Positions 1-9,079 of a stretch of DNA of 14,839 bases are shown here, piece after piece (positions within the stretch are counted from its first letter, which is position 1; the number at the start of each line of letters is the position of its first letter). The position numbers and the translations under genes were made by a program. Below the pieces are notes generated by a model. That model did not search any database. It saw nothing but the letters and a program-made list of their open reading frames with translations, and was not told the DNA's origin. The stretch is from the NCBI GenBank assembly GCA_025201705.1, contig MU617362.1, forward strand, positions 1 through 14,839. Direction: 5' to 3'. The stretch comes from Dissophora ornata. Its lineage: Eukaryota; Mortierellomycota; Mortierellomycetes; Mortierellales; Mortierellaceae.

Positions 1-824
1 ATTAGCTCCGCTTTGGCTGAGGAAGCGAACCCGTCTGTACGGCCCTGCACCGTCCTGATGTCAATGTTGGGATTGGCACTGCACTGCTTCTTTTTTTTTT
101 AATAACAACATGTCTCTCTGGTTTTGCACTGCACTGCACTGCTAAATGTGTTTGTTGTCCTCGCCATGCATATAGGAAACGCTACACATTTTTCCTGGGT
201 ACGGATCCTGGCGGCGTACATGCATGACATCCATACTATGGGAAGCATATTTTTTTTTAATAACATGTCTCTCTGGTTTAATAACGCGACGAAAATAAAG
301 CCAAAATCCTCTGTAGGAATCTAAGGATGATGTCCCCCTTCGCAATGAAGGTATCCACCGACGCTTTATAACCAGTCGCGTTCCCATGGACTAACCCACC
401 GGGCCCACGCAACTATTGCCACCCCCCGTCAGGGTCTTAAAAAACTTGAAGACATTTTCTACCAATAATCTATCCTCCCCATCCTCTCCATGGTGCCTGG
501 GTGCCTCTTTCCCAGCAGGCTCTGTATTAGCGTATGGTTCACGTCGTGTGGGTCAAGTGTGGGTCCTGGATTGATCTCGCCCTCATGGTCCTCCATACGC
601 CCACCACCAAAAAAAAAAAAAAAAAATTGACAAGTTAGTTTTTTTCATCTCGCACGACCGTTCCTTCACTTTATATGCGATAAACTCCTCAGATATGATG
701 TAAATGTGCTCTCGGGGCCGTTTTCTGTGCCTAGGATCCATTCCGGCTCCATTCCGGTTCCGTGTTTTATTTATAGAAATATATATGGTCTGAATCTAAA
801 TATATGATACCGAGCTACGGTTCT
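1..824. other. Intergenic region with short repeats, no gene recognised
   Basis: No convincing coding sequence on either strand; the open frames are short, low in complexity and resemble nothing I know. The stretch holds GCACT tandem units at 77-88 and 126-142, a poly-T plus AATAACA..TGTCTCTCTGGTTT repeat present twice (about 91-125 and 251-279), a run of 18 A at 609-626, and an AT-rich block (about 766-812) just upstream of the tRNA gene. Base 1 may fall inside the downstream region of a gene outside the window, but nothing shows this. Confidence 0.6.
91..279 (+). repeat. Two-copy direct repeat: poly-T + AATAACA(ACA)TGTCTCTCTGGTTT
   Basis: Copy 1 (about 91-125) is a T tract followed by AATAACAACATGTCTCTCTG and GTTTT. 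Copy 2 (about 251-279) is a T tract followed by AATAACATGTCTCTCTGG and TTT. They differ by a 3-nt ACA insertion/deletion. Copy 1 is also flanked on both sides by GCACT tandem units (77-88 and 126-142). This looks like a local duplication; origin unknown. Confidence 0.75.
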
Positions 825-907
825 GGAGAGATGGCCGAGTTGGTCTAAGGCGCCGCGTTAAGGCCGCGGTCTATTCGTAGGCGTGGGTTCAAATCCCACT
901 CTCTTCA
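825..907 (+). tRNA. tRNA-Leu (anticodon AAG), intronless
   Basis: The 83-nt sequence folds as a class II tRNA. The acceptor stem pairs GGAGAGA (825-831) with TCTCTTC (900-906), with one G-U pair, and discriminator A907. The D arm contains TGGCCGAGTTGGTCTAAGG. The anticodon stem CCGCG/CGCGG closes the loop TTAAGGC, giving anticodon AAG, which reads CUU and, as inosine, other CUN leucine codons. A long variable arm follows (CTA-TTCG-TAG hairpin), as expected for leucine, then a perfect T arm GTGGG-TTCAAAT-CCCAC. CCA is not encoded, as is normal in eukaryotes, and there is no anticodon intron. T runs at 911-914 and 923-927 can act as the RNA polymerase III terminator. The D- and T-arm sequences match the A- and B-box internal promoters. 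Confidence 0.96.
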
Positions 908-2137
908 CTATTTTGCGATTTCTTTTTGGTCGATTTCCCTTGGAGCTCGTGTGGGATGCAGTGGTGGTGGTCCTCCCCCCCTTTTTTTCTTTTTTTTTTG
1001 GCAGAGGGAAGGCAGTGCTGAAGTGGAACTGCGTGTGATCTTCGTGCTTGACCGAGTACCAGTCAGCTTGAAGTAATCGTGAGAAAGACGGGGGCCCAGG
1101 TTCAGGACCAGCAAGGCTGACTTGTTACAGGTGATGTCGATGTAGACGGATATGAAGAGCAGCGGTAGCATGGACTTTGTCCCCTACTTTCTGGCCGCCT
1201 TGTTTTAGAGACAGTGAGCAGCAGTGCCGTCTGCTTGTCTTCTTTATTCCCTCCTCTTCTTCTCCATCGTTCACCTCAGACTGCTCTCTCCCATCTCATC
1301 GCATCGCATCTTTGCATCCGCCCTCACATCGCATCGTTCATCCCATCATCCCCACCGCACCTAATTGTCCCCCAACCCCATCCTCCCCTTGCAACCGCGG
1401 ATTTCAGAATAAAGGTGAGGCCACAGACACATTCACGGTGTCGATGCTGGCTGGTCGAGCCCGCTGGACACGCAGAGCGTTGTTGTGCGCCAGGCCATGT
1501 CGGCGAATCCTTTGCTGCTGCCAGGATGAAACCGCCCTTCCATTCCCTCCAATAAAATGCGACTCGACCTCTGCACCAGTGGATTCTACAGGGGCATCCA
1601 CTGGGCCACTTTCTCCGTGCCATCTCCACAACACAGGAAGGAGGGATTCCAATTCCAAATCCTGACGGGGCGGCCTTTGCTGTCCGCTCTACGCCCTCGA
1701 CAAAGACCCAGCTCTCTTGTGCATTCCCAACTGGACCCTTCCTCTTTGTCTCTCTGTCTCTCTCTCTCTCTCTCACCATTGTAACATTTTGAATGTAAAC
1801 GAAGAAACGAAACAAAGGAAACGCCAGGATCCGTTCCTCCATCCATCCCTGTATTTGTGCAGCAATTAATGTTCCTGTTGGAATTGGCCTGCCTGGCTTG
1901 AATGCCTGGGCTCCGCCGTCATGTCTTATGGCCATTTCCACCGACCCTCATCAGCATTCTCCCGCCCCACAACACAACGTACAGCCTGCCTACGCTTGCA
2001 GGAGTCTCGCGATCAGCCCCTTTCAGCCGACTGATTCGACTTTTTTGTTCCTTTTTGTGCTAAATTTTTATGGCTCGCCATCCTTCGTTCAACGAACAAC
2101 TAAAAAAAAAAAAAAAGAGCGCCATCACACCATAGCC
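908..2137 (+). other. Non-coding region and presumed promoter/5' leader of the Rho gene
   Basis: About 1.2 kb without a recognisable gene. The plus strand is pyrimidine-rich from about 1240 to 1400, with CATCGCATCG repeats near 1296-1336. A (TC)9 microsatellite lies at 1757-1774 and a 14-A run just before the Rho start. Open frames of 162 codons (+) and 205 codons (-) overlap one another here, but their translations are low in complexity and match no family I know. The region probably holds the Rho promoter and a long 5' untranslated leader; a leader intron is possible but I cannot place it. Confidence 0.5.
1757..1774. repeat. (TC)9 microsatellite
   Basis: Nine uninterrupted TC dinucleotides, preceded by further CT-rich sequence (from about 1748). 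It lies in the non-coding stretch upstream of the Rho gene. CT tracts are common in fungal promoters, but function here is not shown. Confidence 0.9.
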
Positions 2138-4299
2138 ATGTCCAATACAAAAGACAAGGACATTGTCCGAAGGAAGCTTGTCATCGTCGGCGACGGAGCC
2201 TGTGGGAAAACGTCTCTCCTCTCTGTGTTCACGCTGGGCTACTTTCCAAAGGTGAGTTTTCTTATCACTGCGGTGGCTGTCCACTTGTCCTCCCGTCTGT
2301 CTCGCAGTCAGCAATACGTTTGTGTTATTTTTGTGGTCGCACCACTTTTGCGCCAGTGACCCCATTTGCCACCGAACAGCCGACGAAAACAGTCAATCCC
2401 CGCATACACACACTCTTCGCATAGCACACACCATAACTCTTTTTCTTGTGGGAGCACGGCTCCTCGGAAGAACCGTAGCAATATCAACAATCATCAATAG
2501 CGCATGAGATATATCTCTGTCATTGCTGCTGCCTCATTGAAAAATGCTTGTCGCTATAACGGACGCAATTGCGCTTTTTGTGCCTCTCGGGCGCCAAAGA
2601 GAAGAGGGAGAAGGGGGGCTATATGTAGTATGACGGCAAGGGGATGAAATGAGGCAGTGCAGAAAGGCTGGCTGTATTCTAGAAGATGCGCCGCCTGATT
2701 TTTTTGATTTTTCTTGGAGTTTAGTTCATCACCAGATGGAAGAAAAAGACAGGTGCGGCGTGAGGGATACAAAATGTCGGTGGACTAGACTGGGCTGTCT
2801 AAAAGATGCGTGCGGTATTTGCTTCTCAGGCTGTGCATGGCATGTGCTTGATCGCGTTTTTTTGAGTTGTGATGCGCTTGATATTGCGCGTTGTGGTAGT
2901 GTGGGAGTACGGGTGAGGAGGTTATGTAAGCCCAGACGGATGCCCTAGAGGGCGTAATTGTCGCATTGTCGCTACCGGGGATATGACAGCTGGCGCCCCA
3001 TGGTCGTGTGCGTATTGTGTTCGTTAGTCTCCGCAACAGCTGGGAAGCGCAGGTTCTGTTGTGTCTATATATACACAATATTGGCAGCACTGTCATATTT
3101 ATAGAACGTGCTCCATGCAAACAGACCGACTGGCAGAACATGGCGGGAGGGGGCAAAAAAGCGGGCACCTACCCAGGGGCGCATTCATCCCAAGAATATC
3201 TTGGTCACAAATGAGCATCCAACTAACCACTTCCTTCTTTTTCATTCCCGGTTTGGCCTCGTATCTGTCTCCCATCGACATCGACATATCAAAAACACCG
3301 TTGCCGTGTGGTGTAGGATTATGTAAGTGAATGGCGCTGTTCTGTGCCCCAATCATTTATGCATTGTTCGCCGCTATTAATATGTGGATATTCAACACAT
3401 TTTTTTGCCTCTTGTAGAACCCGACTGTGTTTGAAAACTTTGTAACAGATGTCAAGATTGACGGCAAGCCGGTGCAGCTCGCATTGTGGGACACAGCGTA
3501 TGTTCCAGAAACAAACTGTTATAATATTTAGCGCCATAACTAGAGACTAAAAGGAGGCCGCTCGCAATCCACAAACGGCACTGACGCGTTTTATTTTCCT
3601 GTCTTCAATTATCCAATCATGTAGTGGACAGGAAGCATATGAGGTATGGGAAGGACAGCGAATGATCTGACGACTCGATGAGCTGCGGCTGTTGTTCGTT
3701 GTCATTCGTTTTATGTATATTGACGTGACATTTTTCTCCACTCATATTTTCTTCGTGTGCGTTGATGTAGCGACTCCGACCGCTTTCTTATACCAAAGCT
3801 CATGTCATTCTGATCGGATACTCTGTCGATACACCGGACTCACTCGACAACGTAACATCAAAGGTAATAAGCGGCAACAGTCCACACGATAGCGGTTTCG
3901 CGGTTTGTTTCGTGGGGGGTTTTTTTATTAACATGTACCACTACTTTCTTTTCGCACCTGATCTTGCTTGTCGCCGAATAGTGGATCCAAGAGGTTCAAG
4001 TACATTGTCCCGACACACCCGTGATCCTTGTCGGAATGAAAAAAGACCTAAGGGACGACCAACAAGCAACCTCAACAGCGAACGGGAGCGGCGGGACTGA
4101 ACAACAACCACCAAAGATAACCCGATTTGTAACGACTGAAGAGGCTAAGCGTGTGGCAGCCGAGATCGGGGCGCGAAACCATCTGGAGTGCAGTGCATTG
4201 ACGGGCGATGGTGTCGATGATGTCTTTGAGGCAGCCACACGTGGAGCGCTGACGCAAGGAAACCAATCCCAGGAGAGCGGATGCTGCGTTATTCTGTAA
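2138..4299 (+). CDS. RHO2: Rho2-type small GTPase, six exons with a 6-nt microexon
   Basis: Membrane-bound Rho-family GTP switch; in fungi Rho2 acts in cell-wall integrity and polarity signalling. Proposed exons: 2138-2251, 3317-3322, 3418-3497, 3625-3643, 3771-3863, 3982-4299, giving 209 aa. All junctions are GT-AG and the phases agree. Visible motifs: P-loop GDGACGKTS (residues 18-26), effector segment FPKDYNPTVFEN (36-47, with effector Thr43), DTAGQE (65-70), base-binding MKKDL (123-127, where many Rho proteins have NKKDL), ECSALTGDG near the C terminus, and a terminal CaaX box CVIL (206-209), expected to be geranylgeranylated because it ends in Leu. Cys205 next to it is a plausible palmitoylation site, as known for fission-yeast Rho2. 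The [19 protein letters not shown] segment and the CaaX context favour Rho2 over Rho1 or Rho3. The start ATG has a good context (GCCATGT) and gives a normal Rho N terminus. Intron 1 is 1065 nt, much longer than the others (95-127 nt). Exon 4 is only 19 nt. AATAAA lies 4 nt past the stop. Confidence 0.93.
2252..3316 (+). other. Long first intron of the Rho2 gene
   Basis: This 1065-nt intron opens with GTGAGT and ends GTGTAG directly before the 6-nt exon. It is about ten times longer than the other introns of the gene. I looked for a nested gene and found no recognisable protein. The pyrimidine tract before its acceptor is poor. No tRNA or clear box C/D snoRNA is visible. It may carry regulatory elements, but I cannot point to one. 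Confidence 0.7.
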
Positions 4300-4302
4300 A
4301 AG

Positions 4303-4308
4303 AATAAA
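4303..4308 (+). terminator. Possible polyadenylation signal of the Rho2 gene
   Basis: AATAAA begins four bases after the TAA stop. The distance is very short, so it may only be one of several A-rich positioning elements; the actual cleavage site cannot be seen. Confidence 0.4.
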
Positions 4309-4580
4309 CGATACAACGCTGGGAGGGCGCGGGAGGCGACGAAGACATAATGAAAGAAGGATGAAAGAAAAGAAAAAAGAGAAAAGAAACGGAGAAAGAA
4401 GAGTAATGGGGGAAGGAACTTCTAGAACTGAAAGGCTTCTTCCCCTCCTTAGTCCTAGTCATTACCATAGTCAATTTTGTTACTTCCTCTCCATATCTTG
4501 CTCTATATACATTAAAGATCTTGTATACATTATATCCTGTCACGCCCGCTAGGGGATGTCGGCTGCATCTGAAGTTTTTC

Positions 4581-4629
4581 TTTGGTTTTGGTTTTGGTTT
4601 TGGTTTGGTTTTGTTTGTTTGTTTGTTTT
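4581..4629. repeat. GGTTTT / GTTT simple-sequence array between convergent genes
   Basis: Several TTTTGG units from about 4581, one with a base missing, then GTTT units to about 4629. The array lies between the stop codons of the convergent Rho2 and CNH genes, in the likely 3' untranslated region of the CNH gene, whose mRNA would carry CCAAAA and AAAC repeats. It is far too short and too internal to be a telomere. Confidence 0.85.
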
Positions 4630-4632
4630 ATT
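4627..4632 (-). terminator. Possible polyadenylation signal of the CNH gene
   Basis: On the minus strand AATAAA lies 24 nt past the TAA stop of the CNH gene, a reasonable distance for a fungal signal. The AAAC-repeat follows. No cleavage site can be confirmed. Confidence 0.45.
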
Positions 4633-4656
4633 ACTGTCGCCTCTTTCCCGCGGCTC

Positions 4657-7600
4657 TTATGGATAATATCCGATCAGCTCTAGATCATCTTGAATCTGAG
4701 GAACAATGCCCAGCTTGCAGATCGAGGTACCATTACGTGGATGAGAGTAGCTGAAAAAGATTCCTAGCGAGTCGACCGCAATGTTATCTCGTCCCAAGAA
4801 CTTGATCGTTCCGGAAGAGTTGGCATTATTACTCGTGCTGCCGCTGCTGCTGTTGCTACTACTGGCCGCAGTGCTAGTTGCTGCTGGTGTTAGCATCGAT
4901 GTTGGAGTCGAACTCGTCCTACCACCGCTATATACCGCTCCATTTCCTCCTGCAGTCACCTCAGAACCAGCAGCGGTGGTGACAGCAGCAACGGTGGCAT
5001 CAGCGGCGCGGACGAGATCCCTCTTCAGGATGGTCTTGACCTTTTTAGCCCTCGAGAGCGAGAATACAACGATGGAGGTCTTTTCAAAACCGACCACATA
5101 AATATCATGGGGCGTTTTCAGAAATTCGACCTTCTGTGGCGGGAACGATTCCCACTCGAGGACGATCGGCGATTGTGCTTTTCCCTGTAGGTTCACGATC
5201 CGGGATTGAGAGCCATAGGTCGCCAGGAAGAGTTGGGTGGTCGTGCGTTGACAGAAATGCATATTTAGAACCTCATCAGAAGTGACCATACGCGTCTTCT
5301 TGCTGGCAGCGTGGTTGGCCAGCTTGCTGGCAGTGGCGTTTGACTGGGGGATGGAGGTTGCTGGTTGCTGTGGCGCCTGAGTTAAGGAAGATGATGATGA
5401 CGACGATGACGACGATGACGGTGATGACGATTGTGCAGGCATCTGGACGACGTGGAGCGTTTGCAGCTGAGTCTGCTGCATTTTCTCCCTCAAAGCCTCA
5501 GCTTCGGCTCGCTCCTGCTCTTCCAGCTGTTGCTGGTGTATGTTCTGCTGATCTGCTGGCCGCTGAATGACCTCATCCCGTGGGCGTGGACCAGCATCCG
5601 ACAATAGGACCGATAATGCCGTGGGCGGGTCTACATAGCCTGGAGCCTGATCCTGGCGCGAATCCCGCTGCTCTGATCCATATGTTGCGTACTGCTCCTT
5701 AGAATCCTGTCGACTGCCGTAAACAGCAGCAGCAGCCTCAGGGTAGAGGATATGTGGGGGTACATCAAAGGGAATCTTCTCGAACGAATGCCAAAGCGGA
5801 CTGTTCTTGAAGCCAAGCTTCTTCCCGATACCCTGGATGAGAACGTTGCCAGCTTCTTCGCGATACAAGTCGGTAACGGACATGGTGTCCACGTTGATGA
5901 TACAGGCTCGAGGTCCCTTGCCCAAAATAAAATCTGTCACTTCCTGAGGGCTTTTGACGACCGTCATGAAACTGGGAGCTTCTGGATGATAGAACTGCTT
6001 GAATTGTTTCCATTCGTATGGGTTGCTGTTATCGCCCCATATAGATCCAAGAACGCTCGAGCTCACACTCGGACGTCCAATTGTCTCTGCGCCAGAGCCT
6101 GCATTGCCAGTAGACGCTGTCGCGCTGCTCGCAGCGGTTCCTGTAGGAGCTGAGGTCCAAGGCACTGCCTTCCATCCTCGAGCCGACTTTGGTCTACAAT
6201 AAATATCAATCCCGCTCTTGGAAAGGACAGTCATAAATACGGTCGAGGTGGTATAATGAAAGTCGAGTCCCAGTACGTCCTTTGTCTGTTTCAGTTTTTT
6301 GAAGTCCCATGCCCATGATACAGCCTCCTCGGAGGGAGCATCCTGTCCGTTCTTCATATGAGCAGTCATGTTGGAGCTGACAGCAGCATGGCTCAAGTAC
6401 GATGCCACCTGCGATAGACGTTTGTTCTTTGATGCACCATTCCCGGCAACGGGCGAAATCGGCGTGGAAGATTGCTGTTGCTGTTGTGGTTGACCCCAGT
6501 TCTTCATGACATGTTCTTGTGCCAATGACGCTAATCCTCCAAAGCTCAGCGGTCTTTGTTTGTTTCTCTTTGCCGCCATTGATGTCGGTGCCCCTAACAC
6601 GTCATTGTCGTTTTCCTCCATGCTGGCACATTCAAAGTTTTGTCCAGGGCTATCCGAGCGAACAGGAGGTGATAACAAGGACCGATCGACACTATGACTA
6701 TGTTGATGCTGATGTTGAGGATGATTTAAGCGGTGTCGATTGTGCGGCAGTTGTAGTTGAGGAGTGGCGGAGGGAGAGTTGGAAGGAGAAGAACCGCCCT
6801 TGAAGATATTCCGAGTCCTGGACTGAATCCCAGGACTCGAGTTGGTCGACCCCATGACGTCCGGCGATGTTCCTCCTCCTACTTGGTTATTATTACCATC
6901 GTCTTTCAAAAATGCAGTTTCGACTCGTAATTGGATCATGTTCTTCATGGGTCCAAGCTTGCCTCCCTCGACAACTCTGCCTCGTCCCTCTTTGGAATGA
7001 CCATACGAGACCAGTCGCATAATCGCGTCATAGTTATAGCATCTCACTCGACTATTCCGTCCCGCAATCACTACCACTAGTCCAACATCCTCAAGGCAGT
7101 GGATTTCTTTAAATGCCAGACCCTGGATATGTGTCCTGATCGACTGCTTGTGAGCTGGCAGCGTCAAGTCAATCGAATGAAGCGCATTCCCGGACCCAAC
7201 CAAAAGATATTGCTGGTCGTGCATTGGATTCGCACAGATAAATTGGTGCTGGACCGGAGTCGCCATTGTCGTCGTTGCTGTGGACGTGGTTGTCGTTGTT
7301 GCTGTCGTCATCGACAACAAAGAAGATGATCCGCCATTTCCAGATGCAGTTGGTATAGACGGAAAAGTCAGTTCCTGGACCTGAAACAACTGCTCCTCCG
7401 TTGGAGGGCGGGCTGTGGCAATCAAGGTCGAGCCATTGTTCCCGGCTGCAAGTGAGTACGGTGGTGGCTGGTCCAACGAAATCCTTGGGAGGTCGTGGTC
7501 CTGCCACTGAAGTTGCTGCTGCTGCTGCTGTCGTTGTTGTTGTTGCTGTTCTGCTTGGCACAGCGACGAGGCTGAAACCCGACGAGAGTCAGAGTCGGAG

Positions 7601-8649
7601 GACTGAGTTGAAGACTGGTTTTGGTCAATCGAGACACGGTGGTGTTCCTGAGCTGCAGTGGTGCTAAGCGTGTTGGCGTCGGCGACAGTTGTTGAATGGG
7701 TATAGTCATAAGCTGCGGCAGCCATTGTAGACGACAAAGAGCTGTTTGGTTCTGGTGGAAGCGGTTTCTCCTGTACAGGGTAGTAATTTTCGAGTGGGAC
7801 GGGGGAGGATGTTGCGACAAGAATAGAAGATAGAGAGCCGTTGAGAGGAAAGCGAAGTTTAAGTGAGTTGATTGACGGGGGAAAGACGAGGAGGACAAAA
7901 AAAAAAGAGGAAGAGAAATAAGGAGCAGATTAGATAGTCATCCACGAGAAATGACAGATGGGGCTTGACAGCTCTTTGGTCGGTAAGAAAAAAAAAATAG
8001 GCACCCGTATGCATGCATACATGCACACATAAATCCTGACAAACACAGATGACAGATATTCAGAAAAGAGCTGCCTTGAATCCTTGACTCAAAAAGAAAC
8101 GAGGCAGTGGAAAACGAGACCAACCAAACATTCATTTACCGAAGAGGTCACTCGCAGCGACGGCAGCGTCGTTTCCATCTCCTGACTTTCGCATGATCCC
8201 CGGTAAGGAGTCATTGTCGTCGTCGTCGTCGTGGCATTACTCTCTCGTTGGGCTGTGTGCGGTAACAGGGGTAAGGGCATACTCTCCTTCTGTAGTGAAA
8301 TCAGAGAGGCGGAAGAGGTGGACGTACTCAATTGCTGGTGGAACTGCTGGTGCTGATAGGATGGATCTTGTCGATCTTGGAGGCCCACACTGCCGTTGGC
8401 GGCGCGCACTAGACTTTGAAGAAAATCTGAGGACCGGTTATTGGGAAGCTCCATGGCCGGCGGCGCTGATGCAAACGAAGACACGGACGAGGTTGAAGAC
8501 GAGGACGCGATAGAGTTCCTAATGTGTGAATCAGGGTCAGGAACCGAGCTGGTGACTAGGGGTATGGAGGGGCGTGCAGAGGGTTCGTTTTTTGGCTGTT
8601 GAGAAGGAGAGGGGCGGGGAACAGGGGGAAGTGAGGCAACGGAGGACAT
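4657..8649 (-). CDS. Large citron-homology (CNH) domain protein, two exons
   Basis: Proposed exons on the minus strand: 8649-8140 (170 codons) and 7770-4657, with a 369-nt intron (GTAAAT...CTGTACAG) in phase 0. The product is about 1207 aa. The N-terminal 340 residues are low in complexity: Ser/Thr/Pro-rich, with a polyQ block encoded near 7510-7550. From about residue 345 a citron-homology beta-propeller begins: FICANPMHDQQYLLVGSGNA, then EIHCLEDVGLVVVIAGRNSR and VRCYNYDAIMRL. It continues with VLGLDFHYTTSTVFMTVLSK, later FLATYGSQSRIVNLQG and the final blade ending ELIGYYP. Two or three long Ser/Gln/Gly-rich insertions interrupt the propeller, one with a run of about 12 Ser (5389-5430). I see no kinase, DH or PH domain, so it is not a Rom2-type GEF or a MAP4K; it could be a CNH adaptor. 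CNH domains bind Rho-family GTPases in some proteins, and the convergent neighbour is a Rho GTPase, so a shared pathway is an inference. The propeller exon is secure; the join to exon 1 is less so. Without it, translation could begin at ATG 7725. Confidence 0.82.
5389..5430. repeat. GAT/GAC trinucleotide repeat encoding poly-serine
   Basis: Impure GAT/GAC triplets on the plus strand read as TCA/TCG-type serine codons on the minus strand, giving about 12 consecutive Ser plus flanking Ser in the CNH protein. The repeat lies in an insertion within the propeller, so its length probably varies freely. Confidence 0.85.
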
Positions 8650-9079
8650 GAGAAGGATCAGGGTAATGGGAGAGAGGAATGGAGGCGAAGAGGAATGGAG
8701 AAATGGCACGAAAGCGCGATGCTCGATGCTAGCTCGTTTTGTTGAATGCGATAAATAAAGTATAAATAGGTTGTGCACACGTCGACACCGCAGTGCACAC
8801 TTTAGTCGTTTCTGTGGATCGTTGAACAGGTAATAAAGGGCGTGAGCAATGGGCTGTGTGGCGAGGAATGGGGGAAGAGTAGAAGAAGAGGAAGGAAACG
8901 AGATGTGCCGAGCAAGAGGAGGAGGAGGAGGGTGTAATGAAATGGATGAAACGAGCGCAATAAAAAAAATAGAAAGACTTTATTTCATCACACGCACCCG
9001 ATCGCATTCTTTCGTTTCCATTCTCTCCATTTCATTACCAAATACCGTTTTTGTAATCCATCCATCCATTTTTCAATCA
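8650..9079. promoter_or_regulatory. Divergent promoter region between the CNH and MMAA genes
   Basis: The 430 bp separate two start codons pointing away from each other. An AT-rich block ATAAATAAAGTATAAATAGG (8750-8769) includes TATAAATAG in plus orientation. Right after it GTGCACAC occurs twice at 20-bp spacing (8773-8780 and 8793-8800). A purine-rich stretch (about 8850-8932) follows. A 13-bp inverted repeat (8934-8946 and 9026-9038) lies just ahead of the MMAA start. The leader nearest the MMAA ATG is pyrimidine-rich. Transcription start sites cannot be read from the sequence. Confidence 0.5.
8934..9038. repeat. 13-bp perfect inverted repeat upstream of the MMAA gene
   Basis: GTAATGAAATGGA at 8934-8946 is the exact reverse complement of TCCATTTCATTAC at 9026-9038. 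Beyond a small offset the arms pair further (TGAAACGA against TCGTTTCCA), with about 79 nt between the perfect arms. It may form a hairpin if transcribed in the 5' leader, or be a paired binding site. Confidence 0.7.

Noticed and set aside
1177..1665. Open frame of 162 codons, plus strand
   Set aside because: The translation is Pro/Ser/Cys-rich and comes from a pyrimidine-rich tract. It has no recognisable motif and overlaps other open frames of similar length; more likely Rho2 leader or promoter.
1324..1941. Open frame of 205 codons, minus strand
   Set aside because: It includes the translated TC microsatellite (RERERDRE) and shows no family signature. Length alone is not support in this GC-balanced stretch.
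2252..3316. Nested snoRNA or protein gene in the long Rho2 intron
   Set aside because: I did not find a paired box C/D arrangement with terminal stem, nor H/ACA boxes, nor a recognisable protein. A covariance-model search would be decisive.
4581..4629. TTTTGG units as a telomere or interstitial telomere repeat
   Set aside because: Only a few units, irregular and grading into GTTT, within the 3' region of a gene. Fungal telomeres are usually TTAGGG-type. A microsatellite explains it.
7422..7898. Open frame of 158 codons, minus strand, across the CNH exon 2 start
   Set aside because: It overlaps the long conserved CNH frame in another register and spans the proposed intron; its product has no known motif.
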